Positions 35,931 through 41,694 of a stretch of DNA of 41,694 nt are shown in pieces. The stretch covers positions 1 to 41,694 of the forward strand of contig CBZS010000794.1 of assembly GCA_000613065.1 (NCBI GenBank). Direction: 5' to 3'. Made by a program: the position numbers and the translations under genes. The DNA comes from Richelia intracellularis. GTDB lineage: Bacteria; Cyanobacteriota; Cyanobacteriia; Cyanobacteriales; Nostocaceae. Below the pieces are notes generated by a model. That model saw nothing but the letters and a program-made list of their open reading frames with translations, did no database searches and was not told the origin of the DNA. The first letter of the stretch is position 1, and each line of letters opens with the position of its first letter.

Positions 35931-36677
35931 TTAAGTACTAACAATATCTTTTTTAATAATATTTATTGGCTGCATTTCTAAAAATCTTGATATTTGTTCG
36001 CTAACTATTTGGGAATGAAAATGATGGAAAAAGTGACTACCTTGAGGACATTGCCAAATGATATCTCCTGGCTTTAACCATTTTTCCCACTCATTCAGTT
36101 CTGGATATGGCAAAATCATGTCAATTTGCCCACCACATATCAGTAGCGGCATAGGAACACCTCCTGTTGGTAATTTTTCTATTTTAAATAAGGAATGCAT
36201 TAAAGGTATATTTTCTAAGTCTTGATAAAATTTATCCATTAAATTATGTAAGTTATCCCTATGACAGGGAAAGTTATCTCGAAATATATGATGAAGTGTA
36301 TTTGATAAAGCTTCCCCTTGATTTTGACTATATATTTGACGCTGCTGATAATAATGAATATGCCAAGTTCTTGCTGGTTGGGCTGCAACTGAAAGTAAAA
36401 TTAAAGACTTGACATACTCGGGATATTGGCGAGCAAAAATTAAGGCGATAGTACCCCCAATATCATGACCAATTAAATTAACAGGAGATTCTCTTTTTTT
36501 TATATAACTGTGTAAAAGTTCTACAGCAGTCTCCATACAAGCAGACTCATCTAAAGACTGAATATATTCCCACACTGAAACATTGGCACTCCTGAATAAT
36601 TTTTTGAGAAGAGGCATATGTAAACACCTCAAAAAAGGACTACCACTAACCCAGACAATATCACCGTACATTGACAT
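35931..36677 (-). CDS. Alpha/beta hydrolase fold protein
   Basis: A 248-residue protein. The nucleophile elbow reads NLIGHDIGGTIALIFA, with Asp where many hydrolases have Ser, as in haloalkane dehalogenases and epoxide hydrolases (GHDxGG). A likely acid lies in CGGQIDMILPY and the base histidine in QGSHFFHHFHS near the C-terminus. The start of the fold (first strand and oxyanion HGxP) seems missing from the N-terminus, which begins MSMYGDIVWVSGSPFLRCLH, so the protein may be N-terminally shortened. Substrate unknown. The gene stands 102 bp upstream of the flavodoxin gene on the same strand. Confidence 0.75.
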   Translation of the reverse strand: MSMYGDIVWVSGSPFLRCLHMPLLKKLFRSANVSVWEYIQSLDESACMETAVELLHSYIKKRESPVNLIGHDIGGTIALIFARQYPEYVKSLILLSVAAQPARTWHIHYYQQRQIYSQNQGEALSNTLHHIFRDNFPCHRDNLHNLMDKFYQDLENIPLMHSLFKIEKLPTGGVPMPLLICGGQIDMILPYPELNEWEKWLKPGDIIWQCPQGSHFFHHFHSQIVSEQISRFLEMQPINIIKKDIVST

Positions 36678-37325
36678 ACTAAATACCTCAAAGCAATTGA
36701 CAGATAGCTACCTTACAACTATTAGCAATAAACGCATTAACCCTAAAAATGCAATCATCCTTGCTAAATAAGCGATTAATACTCATCAAGTAAAACTGCT
36801 TAATGACTATTAATCGCAATAAACTTCAATTAAATAGTAATTAGATTAAAAATAAAAAGAAGTTTAAATTTGACAAATTACATTTTTTATAATGAATATT
36901 TTGTTACATTTATTCATAAATCAGAATATTTGTATGCAATTAAATCCACTAACTTCCACGTAGTTTATGCAGGGTAAGCGCACAGGGTAAGCGCATCTCA
37001 AATTCTATTGACAACCGGGTTGAGAGGTCTCATCATGTTGGGATAAACAAGCAGTAAGAACAGTCAGCATATAATTATTATCCATAGCGGCTCGATTAGA
37101 TTTTTGGCGATTACTACGTTTCAAAGATTGCTCTAGGTTTAAAGCATTAAGAGCTATTCGCCGCAGAAGTGCTAAGTTTTGTGGAGCATGACCAGTAAGG
37201 ACACCACAAGGATCTTCAAAAAAAGTGACATCTAAAGTCCAATGCAACCCATTTTCCACACCCCAATGAAGACGAATCACTTGTCCTAAGTTACGAGCAT
37301 CACAATTTAAACTAGTTAGATAAAA

Positions 37326-37416
37326 GGCGTTGCTGAATCAGGGGATGATTTAACTAAATTTTCAACGATTTATCAATGGTTTCAAAGGCTAAATCATCCC
37401 CTGATTCAGCAACGCC
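37326..37416 (+). mobile_element. 91-bp palindromic MITE, copy F, inside the ISAs1 element
   Basis: Both ends of the GCTGAATCAGGGG kind. Perfect 8-bp duplication AGATAAAA (37318-37325 and 37417-37424). The frame shown is open throughout but runs opposite to the interrupted transposase gene. Confidence 0.95.
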
Positions 37417-37575
37417 AGATAAAACTGAACTTCACGGGTTGTTTTATTCCAAAGATGTCGTACCCGCACAAGCATGACAACGCATTTAAGAGGATGTTTT
37501 AAAAGGTGGGAGGTATCATAAAAAAGCTCACAAGGCATATGCTGAGAATTATAGAAAACAGCACCCCGTGAGCAA

Positions 37576-38097
37576 ATGACTAAGAATTATCCTAGCAATT
37601 TAACGTGGGAACAGTGGGAGTTCATCGCACAGCTGTTTCCAGAGGCAAAACCAGGTGGTCGTCCACGTACAACAAAATGTATGTACCCAGTAGTAAACGC
37701 GATTTTATACGTACTGTGTCAAGGATGTACATGGCGGGCATTACCAGGAGATTTACCACCTTGGTCTACAGTTTATGGCTATTTCAGAAGATGGGGCAAA
37801 GACCGTACTTGGGTTCAGGTTCATGACAAACTATATCAATGGGTTCGGGTCGCAGCCAGTCGAGAACCAAGTCCATGGGAAGCAGCCTTTGATGGCCAAT
37901 CAGTTGAAACCGCAACCATGATTTCTACGGATGTTGGTTTCGACCCAGGAAAACAAATACATGGACGTAAGCGATTTATTACGGTTGAGTTGTTAGGGCT
38001 AGTTTTGCGAGTCTTGGTTACTTCTGCAAGTGTGCCAGAACGTGCAGGGGCTAAACTAAACGTGCACGTTCTGGCAGGTTTATCAGATGAAAGATAA
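37576..38097 (+). CDS. IS5 family transposase, first reading frame
   Basis: 173 residues. Starts MTKNYPSNLTWEQWEFIAQL, then GGRPRTTKCMYPVVNAILYV, GCTWRALPGDLPPWSTVYGY and the first catalytic Asp in FDGQSVETATM. It ends NVHVLAGLSDER. The second frame starts 11 bp before this stop, the two-ORF layout of the IS427-type group of IS5, in which a frameshift joins both halves into one protein. Confidence 0.85.
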   Translation: MTKNYPSNLTWEQWEFIAQLFPEAKPGGRPRTTKCMYPVVNAILYVLCQGCTWRALPGDLPPWSTVYGYFRRWGKDRTWVQVHDKLYQWVRVAASREPSPWEAAFDGQSVETATMISTDVGFDPGKQIHGRKRFITVELLGLVLRVLVTSASVPERAGAKLNVHVLAGLSDER

Positions 38098-38377
38098 AGT
38101 TAAAAGACTGCACACTATCTGGATGGATGGAGGATATCGGGGGGAAGATTTTGCCCACTGGATAATCGATGTTTTTCGTTGGGTTGTGGAAGTGGTTATC
38201 AGACTCTTAGAAAAGAAGGGTTTTACCCTTTTACCAAAACCTTGGGTTGTAGAACGAACTTTCGGGTCGCTCAATTGGTGTAGAAGATTAACTAAGGACT
38301 ATGAAAGGCTACCTGAAACTTCTGAGACTTTAATCTATATTGCAATCATACGTATCATGGTCAGGGGACTTGCATGA
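38087..38377 (+). CDS. IS5 family transposase, second reading frame
   Basis: 96 residues in the frame overlapping the first part. It carries the second catalytic Asp in IWMDGGYRGEDFA and the Glu in PWVVERTFGSLNWCRRLTKD, then YERLPETSETLIYIAIIRIM. The overlap region ATGAAAGATAAAGTTAAAAG contains A-rich runs where slippage could fuse the frames. Whether the shift is programmed or accidental cannot be settled from this single complete copy. Confidence 0.85.
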   Translation: MKDKVKRLHTIWMDGGYRGEDFAHWIIDVFRWVVEVVIRLLEKKGFTLLPKPWVVERTFGSLNWCRRLTKDYERLPETSETLIYIAIIRIMVRGLA

Positions 38378-38749
38378 TTTGTAACTCACTTCGACTTTTA
38401 AAACATCCTCTAAGACCAACCCAATTGTCTTGGTTATGCAAAGTTTGCAGTTGAGAAATAGGAACACACCAAATTTGAGGTTTTTCAGTACGATGATGAC
38501 CTTTCTCTACCCGTTTATCATAACTATGGATAATACCTTTAAAGCCTTGAGATAACTGTTGCTCAAACCAATTTTTCACTTGTCCGTAAAGTGTAGGATC
38601 ATTACCTTTGAGTGCTAAAACATAATCTGCTTTTGCATTAAATATTTGGGATGCAATTGCTGTTTGCGTACCCATGGCATCAATGGTAATAATACATCCA
38701 GCCATGTCTAATAATTCCAATAATGCAGGGATTGCTGTAATTTCATTCC

Positions 38750-38800
38750 ATTGATTTATCGTCTTGTTTTACTTGTCCTAAAACAAGACGATAAATCAAT
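38750..38800. repeat. Perfect hairpin (21-bp arms) inside ISAs1 copy 2
   Basis: 38750-38770 and 38780-38800 are exact complements around a 9-base loop. The site is where homologues encode the LVLGQVK...NEITAIP stretch, so the palindrome replaces coding sequence. Confidence 0.95.
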
Positions 38801-39545
38801 CTATCATGCACTAACTAGATGTAACGCTGATTTACCCTGTTCTCTATCATAGGAACCTTTGAGGGTTTTACCATCAATGGGAATTACCTGTGCTCCTGGG
38901 GCTTCAACTATTGATTCTACCCAACGTCGAAAGCATCGCTCAAAGACTTTTGGGTTAATGGGTTCAAACACCCGTCGAAAGGTATCTGCACTTGGGATGC
39001 CCTCTGGTAAAGCTAAAAACTGCTCCAACCAGTCGTATTTACTCAATCCATAATTAATTTTCCATGTCCTCCCATCCCTTACCTCCTGCAATCACTGATA
39101 GTATTCCAATGATTAAAATATCTGTTAAGAAATGGACAGGGGTTCTTTCTACAGGTGGGTCTTCTATGTCACTAAAAACTAATGACATTTTTTCTTTCAA
39201 TGCAGTAGCATTGGCTATACTCAAATTTTTTGAGCTTTTAATCTTTGGTTTTGAAGATTTGAAACCCGTAGGCGCAAGCCTTCTTGTCAGAGATAGGATT
39301 AGACTAACCCGTTCAGTTCAGATAGACCCTTTGCGTCCTTAGCATACTACTTAACTTCTTTAATACTTAAATCTCCATTTTTGTGCCCCACGAGTGTTCC
39401 TGCTACTGGGGAAGATTGGGTGGGGTAGGGGAGTGCCAGGTGGGGGTATGAGTGTTTATTGGGCTTACTCAAGGTCTTGATGCCCCTACCTGGCACCACG
39501 GAATCTAGGGAAGCGTTCCCCAGTTGCGTCAACTTTTTTTGGCGA

Positions 39546-39586
39546 TGCCCCTCCAGTACGCCCTTTGGGGGCGTACTGGAGGGGCA
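39546..39586. repeat. Perfect hairpin (18-bp arms) in the leader of ISAs1 copy 2
   Basis: 39546-39563 and 39569-39586 are exact complements (GCCCCTCCAGTACGCCC in the left arm). In copy 1 the left arm is nearly the same (714 onwards) but the right side reads GGGCGTTGGCGTTCGCA and does not pair. Confidence 0.95.
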
Positions 39587-39783
39587 CTTGACAATCAAGA
39601 CATACCCCCACAATAATGTACAACAATCTGTAATTTTAACTACAAAATTAGATGCGCTTACCCTGGTAGTTTATGTCGTTAAAATTTACATATCCATATA
39701 ATAAGTAGCGAAAATCACTAAAATTATGTTTTAAAAAAAACCATTTAGTGATATTTTCCCAACTTGCGTTTTGGAGGATGCTA

Positions 39784-40350
39784 TTGACAGCAAATCAGCT
39801 TGACTTGTTCTCACAATTAGAAATTAGTTCTGTAGCTACCTACAGAAAACCGGTGTTACTGATGGATGAGAAGACTCTCAAGAGTTGGAAATCCAAAATA
39901 TCTATCTATCAGCAGCAGGTAAGAACACGGGAACCGATTCAACAAGCTAGTTTATTTGAAATACCTAAATCCCACGTCGAGCCCGATGCGATCGACCCCT
40001 TTAGTTTATCCCTATCTTCCTTATCATTCTATCGTTCGCCTGTGGATAATCCAGGTCAAGCTTGTCTTTATTTTGTCATTGATAGTAAATCTAATCTACT
40101 TCTATATGTGGGAGAAACTTGTAAATCGAACCATCGCTGGAAAGGGGTGCATGATTGCAAGAGTTACATTGAGAACTATTTGGACTTGCATTACCAATAT
40201 GATTTATCTACAGCAGTAAATATTGCTTTTTGGTGGGATGCACCAGTTAAAACTCGTCCCCGACAACAGTTAGAATTGGCATTGATTAAAAAATGGAAGT
40301 CTCCCTTCAACAAGGAAAACTGGAAACATTGGAGTCAACCTTTTGGTTGA
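39784..40350 (+). CDS. GIY-YIG nuclease family protein
   Basis: 188 residues from the TTG at 39784, which has GGAGG ending 6 bases upstream. An in-frame ATG at 39778 directly abuts that GGAGG, and a GTG at 39748 is also possible. The C-terminal half carries a GIY-YIG-like core: ACLYFVIDSKSNLLLYVGET followed by CKSNHRWKGVHDCKSYIENY, with the arginine and the later glutamate in RQQLELALIKKWKSPFNKEN. The N-terminal half has no known domain; LFEIP precedes a Ser-rich stretch. Possible roles are DNA repair or mobile DNA maintenance, but cyanobacterial members are unstudied. It starts 118 bp after the right end of ISAs1 copy 2. Confidence 0.75.
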   Translation: MTANQLDLFSQLEISSVATYRKPVLLMDEKTLKSWKSKISIYQQQVRTREPIQQASLFEIPKSHVEPDAIDPFSLSLSSLSFYRSPVDNPGQACLYFVIDSKSNLLLYVGETCKSNHRWKGVHDCKSYIENYLDLHYQYDLSTAVNIAFWWDAPVKTRPRQQLELALIKKWKSPFNKENWKHWSQPFG

Positions 40351-40460
40351 ATATAACAGCCAAAATTGACGTGTAAAAAAATACTATATATGTGAGAGGA
40401 TTATTAGCTGAAGAGAAAGGAAAACCTTTGTGTTATGGACATATAAGTTCTGCTTTCTTC

Positions 40461-40551
40461 GGCGTTGCTGAATCAGGGGATGATTTCACTAAATTTTCAA
40501 CGATTTATCAATGGTTTCAAACGCTAATTCATCCCCTGATTCAGCAACGCC
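40461..40551 (+). mobile_element. 91-bp palindromic MITE, copy G
   Basis: Both ends of the GCTGAATCAGGGG kind. Perfect 8-bp duplication CTTTCTTC (40453-40460 and 40552-40559). It lies in the convergent gap between the GIY-YIG gene and the amidotransferase gene. The frame shown is fully open. Confidence 0.95.
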
Positions 40552-40581
40552 CTTTCTTCCTTCTCAGATTGGGAGTAAGCT

Positions 40582-41352
40582 TTATAAATCCAAAGGTAAA
40601 CCATCTTGAAATGCTAGCAACTTACCCTCTGGAATAATTGTCCAGACTTCATTGTCAGTTAAGGGTGTAGTGGCAATTACAGCAACGCGATCGCTTGGTG
40701 TGGTTAACTCATTAAAATCTACACTCACATCTTGATCTATCAAATGAGCCGCAGCAAATGGTGCTTGGCGGACAATATAGCAAAGTTTGGTGGAACAGTG
40801 GGCAAAAAAGTATTCTCCATCGGACAGCAAGTAATTAAACACACCTTCTTCATAAATTATATCTGTAATTTCCCTTAGTGTAGGGTAGATTTCTTCTAAA
40901 CTAGGCTTTTTATGGGGAAAGCGTAAGCGTAAAGTTTCCAAGATTAGACAAAAAGCTTGTTCGCTATCTGTATTACCTACGGGGCGGTAGAATTGTGTTG
41001 GTGGTAGTTTAAAGTTAGGCAAATCCCCATTGTGAGCAAATACCCAATATCTCCCCCAAATTTCTCGGCGGAAGGGATGGCAATTTGCCAGGGAAATCTC
41101 TCCTTGGGTGGCTTTGCGAATATGAGCAATGACGTGAGTGGAGTGGATGGGGTAGCATTTCACTAATTCTGCTGTGGGGGAGTTAATCGAAGGCTTATCA
41201 TCCACAAACATCCGACAACCTTTATCTTCAAAGAAGGCAATACCCCAACCATCTTTATGATCGTCAGTTTTACCTCCCCTGGCTGCAAAACCCTCAAAGG
41301 AGAAGCAAATATCCGTTGGTACATTGCAGTTCATTCCTAGGAGTTGACACAT
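40582..41352 (-). CDS. Class II glutamine amidotransferase (YafJ-like)
   Basis: A 256-residue protein whose Cys2 right after Met is the N-terminal nucleophile (MCQLLGMNCNVPTDICFSFE). Other family marks are DHKDGWGIAFFED, VIAHIRKATQGEISLANCHP with the Arg and His of the glutamine pocket, and WVFAHNGDLPNF followed by GNTDSEQAFCLIL. These stand-alone domains hydrolyse glutamine in vitro; the acceptor reaction is unknown, though relatives occur in ergothioneine-like pathways. Length is normal and the frame intact. Confidence 0.93.
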   Translation of the reverse strand: MCQLLGMNCNVPTDICFSFEGFAARGGKTDDHKDGWGIAFFEDKGCRMFVDDKPSINSPTAELVKCYPIHSTHVIAHIRKATQGEISLANCHPFRREIWGRYWVFAHNGDLPNFKLPPTQFYRPVGNTDSEQAFCLILETLRLRFPHKKPSLEEIYPTLREITDIIYEEGVFNYLLSDGEYFFAHCSTKLCYIVRQAPFAAAHLIDQDVSVDFNELTTPSDRVAVIATTPLTDNEVWTIIPEGKLLAFQDGLPLDL

Positions 41353-41694
41353 GGGTGGTGATGCTCGTGTTAAAAATCAGGGAAACAAGAGATAAAAACT
41401 ATACTGCTGGATGCAAGTAAGAAGTAATAACATTACTAATCACAATATTCCCGTGAATTTAAGATACTTTAGAAGTCATCCTACAAAATGACATAATTGT
41501 TTCAGTTTGGTAATGTTTGGGGTTGCAAGATACTCGTAATGAGCCCCAGTCAGTTTTCTCGTGGAGTTCATGAATTATTCGTAGGGATTTAACAATGCTA
41601 AAATCCTATTCATATGCCACATTCTTTTTTCAATCTTGTACTACCCTCCATCCCAAACCCATTTTTTACATATATGGTAATGGACATATTGGTT
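41353..41694. other. Right-hand end, upstream of the amidotransferase gene
   Basis: 342 bp, probably promoter region. Two overlapping frames on the plus strand are open to the edge, from ATG at 41595 (MLKSYSYATFFFQSCTTLHP) and from ATG at 41614 (MPHSFFNLVLPSIPNPFFTY). Too little is visible to call a gene. Confidence 0.3.

Larger units (their letters stand above)
37490..38410 (+). mobile_element. IS5-family element, copy B (complete, 921 bp)
   Basis: Inverted ends GAGGATGTTTTAAAAG (37490) and CTTTTAAAACATCCTC (ending 38410), flanked by a 3-bp TAA duplication (37487-37489 and 38411-38413). It sits in the transposase gene of ISAs1 copy 2. Confidence 0.92.
37005..39187 (-). pseudogene. ISAs1 family transposase, broken at several points
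   Basis: Read from the right: the start codon used in copy 1 is ATC here, and a later ATG at 39187 opens MSLVFSDIEDP. A 4-bp insertion after GAAAAT (about 39055) shifts the frame into NYGLSKYDWLEQFLALPEGI and IPIDGKTLKGSYDREQG (first Asp). A 21-bp-arm palindrome (38750-38800) wrecks the next ~20 codons. AGCIITIDAMGTQTAIASQI (second Asp) to DNWVGLR follows, then the IS5 insertion, RHLWNKTTREVQFYL, the MITE, and last IRLHWGVENGLHWTLDVTF with the Glu. The C-terminus ends at 37005. It is inactive beyond doubt. Confidence 0.9.
36970..39665 (-). mobile_element. ISAs1-family element, copy 2, with nested MITE and IS5 insertions
   Basis: Bounded by CAGGGTAAGCGCA (left) and GATGCGCTTACCCTG (right, to 39665) and by a perfect 10-bp duplication GTAGTTTATG (36960-36969 and 39666-39675). 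The 13 left terminal bases occur twice in tandem (36970-36982, 36983-36995). Inside lie MITE F (37326-37416) and an IS5 element (37490-38410). Without them about 1.68 kb remain. Confidence 0.92.

Noticed and set aside
36970-39665. Composite transposon carrying cargo genes
   Set aside because: The two IS5 and ISAs1 copies are nested or fragmentary and have no passenger gene between matched ends.
1711-40551. CRISPR array or retron-like interpretation of the repeated 91-bp units
   Set aside because: The copies are dispersed over 39 kb, lie in both orientations, have target duplications and no regular spacers.
40392-40637. 81-codon plus-strand frame across MITE copy G
   Set aside because: It is open only because the MITE frame is open and overlaps the amidotransferase gene on the other strand; no ribosome-binding site or recognisable domain.

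Overview
The window looks like a chromosomal segment of a filamentous heterocystous-type cyanobacterium (order Nostocales, inferred). Evidence: scattered GCGATCGC (HIP1) octamers such as 2469-2476, a cyanobacterial ndhB, a TopA with repeated C-terminal domains, an RRM-type RNA-binding protein, a long-chain flavodoxin, and transposases of families common in Nostoc and Calothrix. Single nonsense mutations, frameshifts and insertions have broken many genes, so the genome seems to be eroding, as in obligate symbionts such as the Azolla cyanobiont. That species-level idea is inference only.

Layout. 1-829: end of an ISAs1-family element running off the left edge. 1029-2545: MazF-type toxin, UPF0175 protein and a LapA-domain membrane protein, all on the minus strand. 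3217-4136: PD-(D/E)XK nuclease pseudogene split by a 91-bp MITE. 4207-6888: topA. 7559-9878: RNA-binding protein and ndhB. 10390-12027: membrane-anchored Ser/Thr kinase. 12704-13811 and 20436-21543: two 1108-bp copies of one IS630-family element. 14132-15148: prs. 15325-18189: two-partner-secretion exoprotein with one nonsense codon. 18344-19810: cyanobacterial membrane protein. 19975-21776: debris (WD40, another IS630, SMP-30). 21974-27100: moeA, cysteine desulfurase, cysA, tRNA-Thr and a histidine phosphatase. 27143-33711: IS1, IS5 and IS701 elements that break a dienelactone hydrolase, then a TspO-like gene, a small Cys/Trp peptide gene and a graveyard of IS fragments. 34300-36677: moaE, a truncated FAD oxidoreductase, a flavodoxin and an alpha/beta hydrolase. 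36970-39665: an ISAs1 copy that has itself taken a MITE and an IS5 element. 39784-41352: GIY-YIG protein and a class II glutamine amidotransferase.

Working genes cover DNA topology, cyclic electron flow (NDH-1), PRPP supply, molybdenum cofactor synthesis (moeA, moaE), sulfur handling (cysA, cysteine desulfurase) and signalling. None forms an obvious new multi-gene system.

The most unusual component is the mobile DNA. Seven copies of a 91-bp palindromic MITE (A-G, left to right) share terminal sequence with the window's IS1-family element, and five of them sit between perfect 8- or 9-bp target duplications. The MITE has two interchangeable kinds of end. With its 8-bp duplication it adds exactly 99 bp (33 codons), and one reading frame is fully open in four copies. 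Perfect long hairpins inside two IS families look like template-switch products.
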